DNA of 64,000 nucleotides from Streptomyces sp. WP-1 (GTDB lineage: Bacteria > Actinomycetota > Actinomycetes > Streptomycetales > Streptomycetaceae): NCBI RefSeq assembly GCF_030450125.1, contig NZ_CP123923.1, positions 4,030,001 through 4,094,000 on the forward strand, in the 5' to 3' direction. Shown here piece by piece: positions 29,900 through 39,442 of the stretch (position 1 is its first letter; each line of letters opens with the position of its first letter). A program made the position numbers and the translations under genes. A model generated the notes under the pieces. The model did no database searches. It was not told the DNA's origin and saw nothing but the letters and a program-made list of their open reading frames with translations.

Positions 29900-30778
29900 C
29901 TACGGCTTCTTCTCCACGGCGTGGCCGCCGAACTGGTTGCGCAGCGCGGCGATCATCTTCATCTGCGGCGAGTCCTCCTGGCGGGAGGCAAACCGCGCGA
30001 ACAGCGACGCGGTGATCGCGGGCAGCGGCACCGCGTTGTCGATCGCGGCCTCCACCGTCCAGCGTCCCTCACCGGAGTCCTGCGCGTAACCGCGCAGGCC
30101 GTCCAGGTGCTCGTCCTCGTCCAGGGCGTTCACCGCGAGGTCGAGCAGCCAGGAGCGGATGACGGTGCCCTCCTGCCAGGAGCGGAAGACCTCACGGACG
30201 TCCGTGACGGAGTCGACCTTCTCCAGCAGCTCCCAGCCCTCGGCGTAGGCCTGCATCATGGCGTACTCGATGCCGTTGTGGACCATCTTCGCGAAATGGC
30301 CCGCGCCGACCTTGCCGGCGTGCACCGAGCCGAAGTCGCCCTCCGGCTTGAGCGCGTCGAAGACCGGCTGCACCCGGGCGACGTGCTCGGCGTCGCCGCC
30401 GTACATCAGCGCGTACCCGTTCTCCAGGCCCCAGACGCCGCCGGAGACGCCGCAGTCCACGAAACCTATGCCCTTGGCGGCCAGTTCCCCGGCGTGCTTC
30501 TCGTCGTCCGTCCAGCGGGAGTTGCCGCCGTCCACGACCACGTCGCCCGGCTCCAGCAGCTCGGCGAGCTGATCGACGGTCGACTGGGTGGGCTCGCCGG
30601 CCGGGACCATCACCCACACCACGCGCGGGGCGCTGAGCTTGCCCACAAGCTCTTCCAGGCTGTGGACATCCGCGACGTCGGGGTTGCGGTCGTATCCGAC
30701 GACGGTGTGGCCCGCGCGGCGGATCCGCTCGCGCATGTTGCCGCCCATTTTGCCGAGGCCGACGAGACCGAGCTCCAT
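29900..30778 (-). CDS. gnd: 6-phosphogluconate dehydrogenase, decarboxylating (short type)
   Basis: Oxidises 6-phosphogluconate to ribulose 5-phosphate and CO2 in the pentose phosphate pathway. At 292 residues it is the short form, lacking the extra C-terminal helices of the 470-residue enzyme. The NAD(P) motif is GLGKMG (7-12); DGGNSRW, CGVSGGVWG and KMVHNGIEYAMMQAY are substrate and catalytic segments. AAGGA precedes the ATG by nine bases. The gene sits between dnaN and recF in Streptomyces, a position that has no obvious link to replication. Confidence 0.95.
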   Translation of the reverse strand: MELGLVGLGKMGGNMRERIRRAGHTVVGYDRNPDVADVHSLEELVGKLSAPRVVWVMVPAGEPTQSTVDQLAELLEPGDVVVDGGNSRWTDDEKHAGELAAKGIGFVDCGVSGGVWGLENGYALMYGGDAEHVARVQPVFDALKPEGDFGSVHAGKVGAGHFAKMVHNGIEYAMMQAYAEGWELLEKVDSVTDVREVFRSWQEGTVIRSWLLDLAVNALDEDEHLDGLRGYAQDSGEGRWTVEAAIDNAVPLPAITASLFARFASRQEDSPQMKMIAALRNQFGGHAVEKKP

Positions 30779-30898
30779 CAGTTGTGTTCCTTAGGGTCGC
30801 TGCTGGCGTCTGGGGCACGGGAGTGCCGCCCCGAGCCTAAACGGCCCCGCTCACGCACAGTTGTGGGCTCCGGCGCTCATCCGGCGCCACCTGGCGGC

Positions 30899-30930
30899 GG
30901 TGCCGGACGCCCTCGTGGACGCCCGGCACC
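30899..30930 (-). terminator. Possible terminator between dnaN and gnd
   Basis: Arms GGTGCCGG (30899-30906) and CCGGCACC (30923-30930) with a 16-base loop, 31 bases after the dnaN stop. No T-run, and gnd may still be reached by read-through. Confidence 0.5.
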
Positions 30931-30961
30931 GTGCACACCTGTGGACGACGCTCGGCCGCGG

Positions 30962-32092
30962 TCAGCCGCTGAGCCGCACCGGCATGATCAGGTACTTGTA
31001 GGCCTCGTCGGCCTCCGCGTCCAGCGCCGGCTTGCCGCTGAGCAGCGCGGGCTTCGTGGACGTGGTGAACGACAGCTGCGCCACCGGCGAGTCGATGGCG
31101 CTCAGGCCGTCCAGCAGGAACGTCGGGTTGAAGGCGATCGAGATGTCGTCGCCCTCCAGCTGCGCGTCGACCCGCTCCACAGCCTGTGCGTCGTCGCTGG
31201 AACCGGCCTCCAGGATCAGCACGCCCTGCTCGAAGCTGAGCCGCACCGGGGTGTTCCGCTCGGCCACCAGCGCGACACGCTTGACGGCCTCCACGAACGG
31301 CGCCGTCTCGATCACCGCGACCGAGTTGAACTCGGTCGGGAACAGCGTCCGGTACTTGGGCAGGTCGCCCTCGAGCAGCCGGGTGGTCGTACGCCGGCCC
31401 GCGCCCTCGAAACCGATGAGGCCCTCGCCCGCGCCGGAGCCCGACAGGGCCAGCGTCACGCTGTCGCCCGCACCGAGCGACTTCGCGGTGTCCAGCAGCG
31501 TCTTGGCGGGCACCAGGGCGACCGCGGACGCCTCCGGGTTCTCCGGCTTCCACAGGAACTCGCGGACCGCGAACCGGTAGCGGTCGGTGGACGCCAGCGT
31601 CACCGTGTCGCCCTCGATCTCGATGCGCACACCGGTGAGCACGGGCAGCGTGTCGTCGCGGCCCGCGGCGATGGCCACCTGGGACACGGCGGCGGCGAAG
31701 ACCTCGCCGGGCACGGTGCCGGTCGCGTTCGGCATCTGCGGCAGCGCCGGGTACTCCTCCACCGGGAGGGTGTGCAGCGTGAACCGGGACGATCCACAGA
31801 CCACGGTCGCCCGTACACCGTCTGTGGAAATCTCCACCGGCCGGTTGGGCAGCGCACGCGAGATGTCGGCGAGCAGCCGGCCGGAGACCAGGACGGTGCC
31901 GTCCTCCTCGACCTCGGCGTCGACGCTCACCCGAGCGGACACCTCGTAGTCGAAGCTCGACAGGCTCAGCTGGCCGTCCTCGGCCTTCAGCAGCAGGCCG
32001 GCGAGCACAGGCGCCGGCGGACGGGCAGGCAGGCTGCGTGCCGCCCAGGCCACTGCCTCCGCCAGTACGTCGCGTTCCACCCGGATCTTCAC
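30962..32092 (-). CDS. dnaN: DNA polymerase III beta subunit (sliding clamp)
   Basis: The clamp that tethers DNA polymerase III to DNA. The 376-residue length and three-domain repeat are normal. Typical segments include the opening MKIRVERDVLAEAV, the FLPVLTGV-like TLPVLTGVRIE, KTLLDTAKSL and the C-terminal YKYLIMPVRLSG, which forms part of the partner-binding cleft. The GTG at 32092 has GGAGG nine bases upstream. It is separated from dnaA by about 1.1 kb containing oriC, the arrangement characteristic of Streptomyces. Confidence 0.98.
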   Translation of the reverse strand: MKIRVERDVLAEAVAWAARSLPARPPAPVLAGLLLKAEDGQLSLSSFDYEVSARVSVDAEVEEDGTVLVSGRLLADISRALPNRPVEISTDGVRATVVCGSSRFTLHTLPVEEYPALPQMPNATGTVPGEVFAAAVSQVAIAAGRDDTLPVLTGVRIEIEGDTVTLASTDRYRFAVREFLWKPENPEASAVALVPAKTLLDTAKSLGAGDSVTLALSGSGAGEGLIGFEGAGRRTTTRLLEGDLPKYRTLFPTEFNSVAVIETAPFVEAVKRVALVAERNTPVRLSFEQGVLILEAGSSDDAQAVERVDAQLEGDDISIAFNPTFLLDGLSAIDSPVAQLSFTTSTKPALLSGKPALDAEADEAYKYLIMPVRLSG

Positions 32093-32249
32093 CGTAAGCC
32101 GCCTCCTGCTGTTGCTTCTGAGTCCTCCGACTCGGTGTCACCGCCCATTGCGAAGGGAAGGACACCGGGGACCAGTCTGACGCACCGCACTGACAGTAGG
32201 TGCCCGTCGGGGTCAAGTCGGTCCGAGCGGCAGTCGGGCTCGAAACAGC

Positions 32250-32830
32250 GAGTTGTGCACAGCCCCCGCTTCAAAGCGATTGCCGAACTCTCTCTAGTTG
32301 GGAGTAGTAGTAGGGCCTGTGGATACCGTGGATAACCACGTTTGCCCAGCTCAGCGCCTGTTTTTTGTCCACCGGGCCTGTGTATGGAGGCGGTGGACAA
32401 CCCGGGGTGTCTGTGGAGAACAGAAAGTTCTGCACACCTCGCCCACAGGACGAGGGCAGTTCTCCCCAGCTGTGTCCCCAGGAATACCCAGGTTTCCCAC
32501 ACCCCAACCCGGCACCTTTGTGTGACGCCTTTCACTCGACGCGGTGAGAGGGTGCGTCGCGTTGCCGAACAGTGGACAGCCATGTGGAGAAGCCCCGCCA
32601 CACTGGGGACAACCGCCCCCAGCCTGTGGGTTGCCGGTGGACAACTTTCTGCACAGCCTGTGGATCATCTCGTCGTCCACAGCCTGTGGATCATCGTCGT
32701 CCACGATTCCACAGCCACCTGAGCTGCACCGACGCGATCTTCCCGCCCTCCCTGTGGACACAGCTCGGGACAACTTCACCATCCCCACCGTGTGGAAGAA
32801 AGAAAGTCCCCAAATCTGTGGAGGGCGGCC
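32250..32830. other. oriC: Chromosomal replication origin oriC with many DnaA boxes
   Basis: The dnaA-dnaN gap holds a dense set of nine-base matches to the Streptomyces DnaA box TTGTCCACA or its complement. Clear ones: 32253-32261 (TTGTGCACA), 32318-32326, 32327-32335, 32365-32373, 32392-32400, 32428-32436, 32583-32591, 32636-32644, 32646-32654, 32659-32667, 32673-32681, 32685-32693, 32697-32705 and 32753-32761, in both orientations. Others are weaker (32412, 32570, 32791, 32817). No coding sequence crosses the region. A/T-richer pieces near 32280-32340 could be the unwinding element, which is less obvious than in E. coli. Confidence 0.95.
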
Positions 32831-32935
32831 GTAACCCGGCGAGAAATCGAACAGCCGATGACGACCGGGGTGGCGAGTGGACCGCCCCGGCGGCGGTGAC
32901 GGGCACCCCTGAGCACGGGAACCGAGCAGTCCGAC

Positions 32936-33020
32936 GGTGCGGCTCCAGGTCGCTCCGGTGACCTCGGCGCCGCCTATGGAGGCGGCACTCGCCGGTGCTG
33001 GGGCGACCTGGAGCCGCACC
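32936..33020. repeat. 18-bp perfect inverted repeat between oriC and dnaA
   Basis: Arm GGTGCGGCTCCAGGTCGC (32936-32953) is matched exactly by its complement at 33003-33020, with a 49-base spacer that itself contains a small stem (CCGCCTATGGAGGCGG). It lies about 100 bases beyond the last DnaA box and 165 bases after the dnaA stop. It may be a distal terminator, a protein site or the boundary of the origin; the sequence alone does not decide. Confidence 0.8.
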
Positions 33021-33120
33021 GGGTCCGCCCCGGACGCCCCCGCCTCCCGGGACGCCCTCGTCTCCCGGGACGCCCCCCTGGGGACGCTCTGCCCCGCCCC
33101 AGAAGCCCGTACATACGAAA

Positions 33121-33155
33121 AGGCGCCCCCGGGACCCCAGTCCCGAAGACGCCCC
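33121..33155 (-). terminator. Terminator of dnaA
   Basis: On the minus strand an imperfect G+C-rich stem built around GGGAC/GTCCC, with outer GGCG/CGCC pairs, ends in CCTTTTCG, 31 bases after the dnaA stop. It would keep dnaA transcripts out of the origin. Confidence 0.65.
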
Positions 33156-33185
33156 CGACGCCAGGCCGGCCGAGCCCGGCGGCAG

Positions 33186-35189
33186 CTACCCGTTCTTGAT
33201 CCGGTTCGTCAGCTCCGTCACCTGGTTGTAGATCGACCGGCGCTCGGCCATCAACGCCCTGATCTTCCGGTCGGCGTGCATGACGGTGGTGTGGTCGCGC
33301 CCGCCGAACTGCGCGCCGATCTTCGGCAGCGACAGATCCGTCAGCTCCCGGCACAGGTACATGGCGATCTGCCGGGCGGTGACCAGCGCCCGCCCCCGCG
33401 ACGTCCCGCACAGATCCTCGACGGTCAGCCCGAAGTAGTCCGCGGTCGCCGCCATGATCGCCGTGGCCGTGATCTCCGGCGCGGAGTCCTCCCCGCCCGG
33501 GATCAGATCCTTCAGCACGATCTCGGTGAGCCCCAGATCCACCGGCTGCCGGTTGAGCGAGGCGAACGCCGTCACCCGGATCAGCGCGCCCTCCAGCTCA
33601 CGGATGTTCCGCGAGATCCGGGACGCGATGAACTCCAGCACCTCCGGCGGCGCGTTGAGCTGCTCCTGGACCGCCTTCTTGCGCAGGATCGCGATCCGCG
33701 TCTCCAGCTCGGGCGGCTGCACGTCGGTGATCAGGCCCCACTCGAAGCGGTTGCGCAGCCGGTCCTCCAGCGTGACCAGCTGCTTGGGCGGCCGGTCGCT
33801 GGAGAGCACGATCTGCTTGTTGGCGTTGTGGAGCGTGTTGAAGGTGTGGAAGAACTCCTCCTGCGTCGACTCCTTGTCCGCGAGGAACTGGATGTCGTCG
33901 ACGAGCAGGATGTCCATCTCCCGGTACCGCTTGCGGAAGCTGTCGCCCTTGCCGTCGCGGATGGAGTTGATGAACTCGTTGGTGAACTCCTCCGAGCTGA
34001 CGTACCGCACCCGCGTGCCCGGGTAGAGGCTGCGCGCGTAATGCCCGATGGCGTGCAGCAGATGGGTCTTGCCGAGCCCCGACTCCCCGTAGATGAACAG
34101 GGGGTTGTACGCCTTCGCCGGCGCCTCCGCGACCGCCACCGCGGCCGCGTGCGCGAACCGGTTGGACGCGCCGATGACGAACGTGTCGAAGAGGTACTTC
34201 GGGTTCAGCCGCGCCGTCGGCTCACCGGGACCGCCCGGAGGTCCGGGCTTGGCGGCCGGTGCCCCGGACGTCCCCGCCGGGGAGCTGTCCGGCCGGCCGG
34301 TGCCGCCGCGGTGCGCGGGCCCGCCGCCCATCGGCTGCTCGGGCAGCTCACGGCGGACCGGGTCGCGCTGGTCGTACTCGGTGCGCGAGGTCTCGTAGTC
34401 GGGGCGGTCGTAGTCGGACCGCTCGTACTCCGGGCGCGGCTTGTCGTAGTCGGGGCGCGAGGGCTCGTACTCCCCGCGCTCACCCCGTTCCCCACGGTTT
34501 CCGCGGTCCCGGTCGCGCGGGCCGTCGTACTCGCCGTGCTGCTGCTCGTACGGCGGCCGGTCCATGCCCTGCTGGCGGTAGTCGTGGACCGGCGGGCCGT
34601 AGGGGTCCTGGGGGTGCCCGTGGGAGGACGGCGAGGCGTACGGGTCGCGCTCGGGGAAGCCGAGCCGCTGCTGCTGCCAGCCGTAGTCGTCCTGTCCGCC
34701 GCGCGGCCAGGCGCCGGGCTCCGGACGCTGGTACTCGCCGGGGTAGGCCGGGCGCGCCGTGGGCAACTGGTCGCCGCGCGAGGCCGGTTCGCCGCCCTGG
34801 TGCTGGTCCGCGCGGTGGCGGCCGTAGCCCTCGTACGACGGACCGGAGGGCAGCTCCGGCTCCTCGTAGCGCGAGGGGGCCGGCTGCGGCGCGCTCGGGG
34901 CCGGGGGCTCGCCCGCGGAGTCGTCGACGGTGATCGCGATCCGGATGGGTCGGCCGCACTCGCGGCTCAGCGTCTCGCTGACGACCGGTGCGAGACGGCC
35001 CTCCAGTACGTTCTTCGCGAATTCGTTCGGCACGGCGAGCAGAGCGGTGTCCGCGACCAGCGCGAGCGGCTGGCAGCGGCGGATCCAGTGCTCGTCCTTG
35101 ACCTCGACACCCTGGCCGCGGCCCTCCCCGAGGAGCTGCTCCAGTACGCGTGGCCACACTGCGGCAAGATCGGCAGGTACGTCAGCCAC
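33186..35189 (-). CDS. dnaA: Chromosomal replication initiator protein DnaA
   Basis: DnaA-ATP binds the oriC boxes and unwinds DNA. At 667 residues it is far longer than E. coli DnaA (467) because domain II (about 95-325) is an expanded linker rich in Asp, Glu, Arg, Tyr, Pro and Gly, with runs such as [11 protein letters not shown] and [16 protein letters not shown], a known Streptomyces trait. Domain I is residues 1-90. Domain III has Walker A GESGLGKT (about 367-374) and Walker [10 protein letters not shown] (about 425-433). Domain IV ends with the DNA-binding signature [15 protein letters not shown] (about 630-645). The GTG at 35189 was chosen to match the family start [12 protein letters not shown]. 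Confidence 0.98.
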   Translation of the reverse strand: MADVPADLAAVWPRVLEQLLGEGRGQGVEVKDEHWIRRCQPLALVADTALLAVPNEFAKNVLEGRLAPVVSETLSRECGRPIRIAITVDDSAGEPPAPSAPQPAPSRYEEPELPSGPSYEGYGRHRADQHQGGEPASRGDQLPTARPAYPGEYQRPEPGAWPRGGQDDYGWQQQRLGFPERDPYASPSSHGHPQDPYGPPVHDYRQQGMDRPPYEQQHGEYDGPRDRDRGNRGERGERGEYEPSRPDYDKPRPEYERSDYDRPDYETSRTEYDQRDPVRRELPEQPMGGGPAHRGGTGRPDSSPAGTSGAPAAKPGPPGGPGEPTARLNPKYLFDTFVIGASNRFAHAAAVAVAEAPAKAYNPLFIYGESGLGKTHLLHAIGHYARSLYPGTRVRYVSSEEFTNEFINSIRDGKGDSFRKRYREMDILLVDDIQFLADKESTQEEFFHTFNTLHNANKQIVLSSDRPPKQLVTLEDRLRNRFEWGLITDVQPPELETRIAILRKKAVQEQLNAPPEVLEFIASRISRNIRELEGALIRVTAFASLNRQPVDLGLTEIVLKDLIPGGEDSAPEITATAIMAATADYFGLTVEDLCGTSRGRALVTARQIAMYLCRELTDLSLPKIGAQFGGRDHTTVMHADRKIRALMAERRSIYNQVTELTNRIKNG

Positions 35190-35313
35190 AGGGCACGCTC
35201 TCTCACGGGGTGAATTTCGGGTGGTCGGCGGGGCGAACCCGCCGGGGCGGGGGACAAAAGAACGAATCGGAGTCCAGCCACGGTAGTCAGCGCGGCCGGT
35301 AGGGTTCAAGTTG

Positions 35314-35334
35314 TTGTCCCCAGCCTGTGGACAG
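35314..35334. promoter_or_regulatory. DnaA-box pair in the dnaA promoter region
   Basis: TTGTCCCCA (35314-35322) and TGTGGACAG (35326-35334) face each other three bases apart, 125-145 bases upstream of the dnaA start. This fits autoregulation of dnaA by its own product, known for Streptomyces. The 362-base dnaA-rpmH gap (35190-35551) otherwise holds the rpmH promoter and no gene. Confidence 0.65.
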
Positions 35335-35355
35335 TGTCTCCCAGCGGCACTCGGT

Positions 35356-35385
35356 TTGACCGGATGGCGTAGTCCCGCGTACCGT
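35356..35385 (+). promoter_or_regulatory. Promoter for rpmH-rnpA
   Basis: TTGACC (35356-35361), an 18-base spacer and TACCGT (35380-35385) match the vegetative sigma consensus. The expected start near 35392 leaves a leader of about 160 bases before rpmH. Confidence 0.65.
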
Positions 35386-35551
35386 ACCCAGGTCGAGTTG
35401 TCGATGGCTGCTGCCGCCTGCCTCCGATGGGCACAGATCGCGTCAGGTGATCGGGAAGCGGTGCAATCGGGCGTGACGCGAGCTACTCGTGGGCGCACGG
35501 TGACAGCCAGGACGGCACCCCGCCACTACCGATTCTTTCTGGAGCCCCCGA

Positions 35552-35689
35552 GTGAGCAAGCGCACCTTCCAGCCGAACAACCGTCGTCGCGCGAAGACCC
35601 ACGGCTTCCGGCTGCGTATGCGCACCCGTGCCGGCCGCGCGATTCTCGCGTCCCGCCGTAGCAAGGGTCGCGCCCGTCTGTCCGCCTGA
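35552..35689 (+). CDS. rpmH: 50S ribosomal protein L34
   Basis: A 45-residue, strongly basic ribosomal protein starting from GTG at 35552 with GGAG upstream. The sequence [18 protein letters not shown], then [15 protein letters not shown], is the conserved L34 pattern. It is the first gene of the rightward rpmH-rnpA-yidD-yidC-jag set and lies beside oriC as in most bacteria. The stop at 35689 is 21 bases before rnpA. Confidence 0.98.
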   Translation: MSKRTFQPNNRRRAKTHGFRLRMRTRAGRAILASRRSKGRARLSA

Positions 35690-35710
35690 TCACGGTCAGG
35701 TCATGACATC

Positions 35711-36082
35711 GTGCTGCCCACCGAAAACCGGCTGAGGCGGCGCGAGGACTTCGCGACCGCTGTACGACGAGGTCGCCGGGCTGGTCGTCCGACCCTCGTC
35801 GTCCACCTTCGTAGCGGTGCCACGGACCCGCACGCGCCTGGGGAGAGCGCTCCTCCGACGCGTGCGGGTTTCGTCGTCAGCAAGGCCGTGGGTGGCGCGG
35901 TCGTGCGCAACAAAGTGAAGCGCAGACTGCGTCATCTGATGCGTGACCGAGTCGTACTTTTTCCCCCCGGTAGCCTGGTAGTGGTACGAGCGCTGCCCGG
36001 GGCGGGCGACGCCGACCATGCACAGCTGGCCCAAGACCTGGATGCCGCCCTACGGCGGCTGCTGGGAGGGGGCACGCGATGA
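35711..36082 (+). CDS. rnpA: Ribonuclease P protein component
   Basis: The 123-residue protein subunit of RNase P, which helps the catalytic RNA remove tRNA 5' leaders. It starts at GTG 35711 ([20 protein letters not shown]) and has the RNR signature [15 protein letters not shown] (about 67-81). The stop overlaps the yidD ATG (ATGA), indicating coupled translation. Confidence 0.97.
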   Translation: MLPTENRLRRREDFATAVRRGRRAGRPTLVVHLRSGATDPHAPGESAPPTRAGFVVSKAVGGAVVRNKVKRRLRHLMRDRVVLFPPGSLVVVRALPGAGDADHAQLAQDLDAALRRLLGGGTR

Positions 36083-36453
36083 AGTACCCGCTGCTGGCTC
36101 TGATCAAGCTGTACCAGTGGACGATCAGTCCATTGCTCGGGCCGGTCTGCAAGTACTACCCGTCGTGCTCCCACTACGGCTACACGGCCATCGACCGGCA
36201 TGGTGCGATCAAGGGCACGGCACTCACCGCCTGGCGCATCCTCCGGTGCAATCCGTGGTCGCTGGGCGGCGTGGACCATGTCCCGCCGCGCAAGCGTCCG
36301 CGGTGGCACGAAATGCTGCGCGACGCCTGGCGCGCACGCCGGGGCGGGCCCTCCGCCGCCGAACCGGCCACCGAAGCGAAGCCCGAGGACTTTGTCTCCG
36401 AGCTTCCTCCGAGCCCGGCCGCAGAGACCTCGTCCCATGCCCAAGGAGCATGA
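36079..36453 (+). CDS. yidD: Membrane protein insertion efficiency factor YidD
   Basis: A 124-residue protein with the DUF37/YidD core [20 protein letters not shown], then [14 protein letters not shown] and [13 protein letters not shown], including the conserved cysteine pair. It is a small peripheral membrane factor thought to aid YidC. Compared with the usual 70-85 residues it has an extra 40-residue C-terminal tail rich in Ala, Glu and Pro. It overlaps rnpA by four bases and precedes yidC by three. Confidence 0.95.
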   Translation: MKYPLLALIKLYQWTISPLLGPVCKYYPSCSHYGYTAIDRHGAIKGTALTAWRILRCNPWSLGGVDHVPPRKRPRWHEMLRDAWRARRGGPSAAEPATEAKPEDFVSELPPSPAAETSSHAQGA

Positions 36454-36456
36454 TTA

Positions 36457-37785
36457 GTGGACACGATTGCCAGCCTCTTCAGTTTCATCACCTGGCCCGT
36501 CTCCTGGGTCATCGTCCAGTTCCACACGGTGTACGGGGCGATCTTCGGGCCTGACACCGGGTGGGCCTGGGGCCTGTCCATCGTGTCCCTGGTGATCCTG
36601 ATCCGCATCTGCCTGATCCCGCTCTTCGTGAAGCAGATCAAGGCGACGCGCGCGATGCAGACGCTCCAGCCTGAGATGAAGAAGATCCAGGAGCGCTACA
36701 AGAACGACAAGCAGCGTCAGTCCGAAGAGATGATGAAGCTGTACAAGGAGGCGGGTACCAACCCGCTCTCCTCGTGCCTTCCCATCCTGGCGCAGTCCCC
36801 GTTCTTCTTCGCCCTGTACCACGTGCTCAACGGCATCGCCTCGGGCACCAAGATCGGCTACATCAACTCCGATCTGCTCGCCAGCGCCCGCCAGGCGCAT
36901 ATCTTCGGGGCCCCGCTGGCCGCGAAGTTCCTGGACGGCGCCGACACGGTGCAGAAGCTCGGCGCCTCGCTGACCGACGTCCGCGTCGTCACCGCGATCA
37001 TGATCGTCCTGATGTCGGCGTCGCAGTTCTACACGCAGCGCCAGCTGATGACGAAGAACGTCGACACCACGGTGAAGACGCCGTTCATGCAGCAGCAGAA
37101 GATGCTGATGTACGTCTTCCCGATCATGTTCGCCTTCTTCGGTATCCGCTTCCCCGTCGGTGTCCTCATCTACTGGCTGACCACCAACGTGTGGACCATG
37201 GGCCAGCAGATGTACGTCATCCGCAACAACCCGACCCCGGGCTCCAAGGCCCAGGCCGCGTACCTGGAGCGCCTGACCAAGCACGTCACGCACCACGGCA
37301 AGGTCGGCCGCCGCAGCGAGAAGGCGATCATCAAGGCGATCGTCGCCAAGGGCCGCGAGCGCAACGAGTTCGAGCGCAAGTTCATCAACTCCCTGAACAA
37401 GGCCGGCCTCGCCGCCCAGGCGGACGGCACCGTGGTGAAGAGCGTGGCGACCGAGGCCGAGGCGGGGACCGAGGACGGTGTGACCACCGCCGCCGGTACC
37501 GCAGCAGCGCGGCGCCAGCAGCCCAAGCGCCAGAGCAAGGCCCAGCGTCAGTCCGGCGGGACCAAGCAGACCGGCGACTCTCCGTCCCTGGAGAAGACCG
37601 ACTCCGCTGAGACCTCCGACTCCTCCGAGCAGCCCACCTCGTTGGAGAAGACCGACCAGCCGCAGGACAGCAAGCCCGCCGCTGCCCAGCAGGGCTCGAA
37701 GCCCGGCACGGGCGCCCGCAGCAAGGCCCAGAGCGGCCAGCGCAAGGGCGGTTCGCAGCGTCCCAAGTCCCCGTCCAAGAAGTAA
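36457..37785 (+). CDS. yidC: Membrane protein insertase YidC
   Basis: The 442-residue insertase lacks the large periplasmic domain of the E. coli protein, as in other Gram-positives. The GTG at 36457 has AAGGAG upstream. Five or so membrane segments fall within residues 1-260; the positively charged groove residue is in [16 protein letters not shown], and a coiled cytoplasmic hairpin (about 60-90) follows. The C-terminal 140 residues are polar and low-complexity with repeated SLEKTD motifs. It works with SecYEG or alone to insert membrane proteins and is followed 15 bases later by jag. Confidence 0.97.
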   Translation: MDTIASLFSFITWPVSWVIVQFHTVYGAIFGPDTGWAWGLSIVSLVILIRICLIPLFVKQIKATRAMQTLQPEMKKIQERYKNDKQRQSEEMMKLYKEAGTNPLSSCLPILAQSPFFFALYHVLNGIASGTKIGYINSDLLASARQAHIFGAPLAAKFLDGADTVQKLGASLTDVRVVTAIMIVLMSASQFYTQRQLMTKNVDTTVKTPFMQQQKMLMYVFPIMFAFFGIRFPVGVLIYWLTTNVWTMGQQMYVIRNNPTPGSKAQAAYLERLTKHVTHHGKVGRRSEKAIIKAIVAKGRERNEFERKFINSLNKAGLAAQADGTVVKSVATEAEAGTEDGVTTAAGTAAARRQQPKRQSKAQRQSGGTKQTGDSPSLEKTDSAETSDSSEQPTSLEKTDQPQDSKPAAAQQGSKPGTGARSKAQSGQRKGGSQRPKSPSKK

Positions 37786-37800
37786 GAAGGAGCCCAGCCC

Positions 37801-38313
37801 GTGACGGAAGGCACCACCTCCGCCGCTGCCGAGGGGGCAGACACCCTCTCCCGCCTGGAGCAGGAGGGCGAGATCGCGGCGGACTACCTGGAGGGTCTGC
37901 TGGACATCGCCGACCTCGACGGCGACATCGACATGGATGTCGAGGCCGATCGGGCCGCCGTGTCGATCATCAGCGACAGCGGCGGCCGGGATCTGCAGAA
38001 GCTGGTCGGCCGTGACGGCGAGGTGCTGGAGGCGCTTCAGGAGCTGACGCGTCTGGCCGTGCACCGAGAGACCGGTGACCGCAGCCGGCTGATGCTGGAC
38101 ATCGCCGGGTACCGGGCCAAGAAGCGGACCGAGCTGTCCGAGCTGGGCGCCAAGGCTGCCGCCGATGTGAAGAGCTCCGGCGAGCCCGTGAAGCTGCGGC
38201 CGATGACCCCCTTCGAGCGCAAGGTCGTGCACGACGCGGTCAAGGCCGCCGGGCTGCGCAGCGAGTCCGAGGGCGAGGAACCGCAGCGGTTCGTCGTCGT
38301 GCTGCCCGCCTGA
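37801..38313 (+). CDS. jag: Jag/KhpB-type RNA-binding protein (KH and R3H domains)
   Basis: A 170-residue cytoplasmic protein. A KH-like domain (about 45-105) contains GGRDLQKLVGRDGEVLEALQ, and the R3H domain (about 130-165) contains MTPFERKVVHDAV. It lacks the long Jag-N extension of Firmicutes. The family binds RNA and is linked to cell division and envelope synthesis. It follows yidC by 15 bases with AAGGAG upstream, and ends before a strong terminator. Confidence 0.93.
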   Translation: MTEGTTSAAAEGADTLSRLEQEGEIAADYLEGLLDIADLDGDIDMDVEADRAAVSIISDSGGRDLQKLVGRDGEVLEALQELTRLAVHRETGDRSRLMLDIAGYRAKKRTELSELGAKAAADVKSSGEPVKLRPMTPFERKVVHDAVKAAGLRSESEGEEPQRFVVVLPA

Positions 38314-38331
38314 TCGGCCCCCTTGTTCCAC

Positions 38332-38360
38332 CGGCCCCGTCTGTTGAGCAGACGGGGCCG
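38332..38360 (+). terminator. Terminator after jag
   Basis: Perfect 12-base stem CGGCCCCGTCTG (38332-38343), loop TTGAG, then AACTTTGT, 19 bases after the jag stop. Confidence 0.85.
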
Positions 38361-38430
38361 AACTTTGTCAGCCTGGTAGTTCTGGTGGCCGGTGCGCGAA
38401 GCGCCGGCGCTGTACGGAAGGACGGTCCCC

Positions 38431-39147
38431 GTGACGGAGGCAGCGGAGCTTCCCCCCGCGCCCGAGCAGGCGCGCGAAGTATTCGGTGATCGCTTCGCCG
38501 ATGCGGTGCGCTACGCGGAGCTGCTCGCGGAGGCGGGTGTGCAGCGTGGCCTGATCGGCCCGCGGGAAGTGCCCCGCCTGTGGGAGCGGCACATCCTGAA
38601 CTGCGCGGTGCTCTCCGAGGCCGTCCCCGAGGGCGTGACGGTCTGCGACGTGGGCTCCGGTGCCGGGCTGCCGGGCATCCCGCTGGCCCTGGTCCGCGAG
38701 GATCTCAACATCACCCTGCTGGAGCCGCTGCTGCGGCGCACCAACTTCCTCACCGAGGTCGTCGAACTGCTCGGCCTCGACCATGTCACCGTCGTGCGGG
38801 GACGTGCCGAGGAGGTCCTGGGCAAGCTGACGCCGGTCCATGTGGTGACCGCCCGCGCCGTGGCCCCGCTGGACCGCCTGGCCACCTGGGGGATCCCGCT
38901 GCTGCGCCCGTACGGCGAGATGCTGGCCCTCAAGGGCGACACCGCCGAGGAGGAGCTGAAGGCATCCGCCACCGCGCTGAGCAAGCTCGGTGCGGTGGAG
39001 ACCTCGATCCTCCATGTGGGCGAGGGCATCGTGGACCCGCTGTCGACGGTGGTCCGGGTCGAGGTCGGGGAGAGCCCCGGCGGTGTGCGCTTCGCCGCCA
39101 AGCGGGCGAAGGCCGCGCGCACGGGACGCGCCCGCCGGCGCCGCTGA
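38431..39147 (+). CDS. rsmG: 16S rRNA (guanine-N7)-methyltransferase RsmG (GidB)
   Basis: A 238-residue SAM-dependent methyltransferase that modifies G527 of 16S rRNA; loss gives low-level streptomycin resistance in Streptomyces. The SAM motif is [15 protein letters not shown] (about 72-86), followed by [12 protein letters not shown] and the RAVAPL catalytic-side segment. I used the GTG at 38431 (VTEAAELPP), preceded by GGAAGGA, rather than the GTG at 38392. The basic C-terminal tail (RTGRARRRR) is usual in this genus. parA lies about 300 bases downstream. Confidence 0.96.
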   Translation: MTEAAELPPAPEQAREVFGDRFADAVRYAELLAEAGVQRGLIGPREVPRLWERHILNCAVLSEAVPEGVTVCDVGSGAGLPGIPLALVREDLNITLLEPLLRRTNFLTEVVELLGLDHVTVVRGRAEEVLGKLTPVHVVTARAVAPLDRLATWGIPLLRPYGEMLALKGDTAEEELKASATALSKLGAVETSILHVGEGIVDPLSTVVRVEVGESPGGVRFAAKRAKAARTGRARRRR

Positions 39148-39231
39148 GCCGACTGGCCGTACTCCCACCAGCTGCCCGCCCACGCACGACGGAGTGTCGC
39201 AAGGCCCCGGTCGCCGGTGCTGTGCATCGTT

Positions 39232-39245
39232 GTTTCACGTGAAAC
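39232..39245. promoter_or_regulatory. parS: parS site (ParB-binding)
   Basis: Perfect GTTTCACGTGAAAC in the rsmG-parA gap. ParB loads here and spreads to form the segregation complex. Confidence 0.95.
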
Positions 39246-39379
39246 GTCGCTCACTGTTGCACGGCATCATCAGTCGCGGCCGCGCGGCCGAACCCCGCGA
39301 CCGGAAGCCTCTCGGTTCCCTCAAAGGAGGCTCGGTCCCCTCCGTCCGGCCGACTCCGTCCCCCGCAGAGGGCACGGAG

Positions 39380-39388
39380 TTGTCCACA
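39380..39388 (+). promoter_or_regulatory. Perfect DnaA box in the parA leader
   Basis: TTGTCCACA, identical to the preferred Streptomyces DnaA box, 55 bases before the parA start; a TCTCCACAG follows at about 39400. It lies nearly 7 kb from oriC. Confidence 0.6.
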
Positions 39389-39442
39389 GAGGTGGATTTC
39401 TCCACAGAAGACCCGGCCTCACTGGTTCACGACCCCGAAGGC

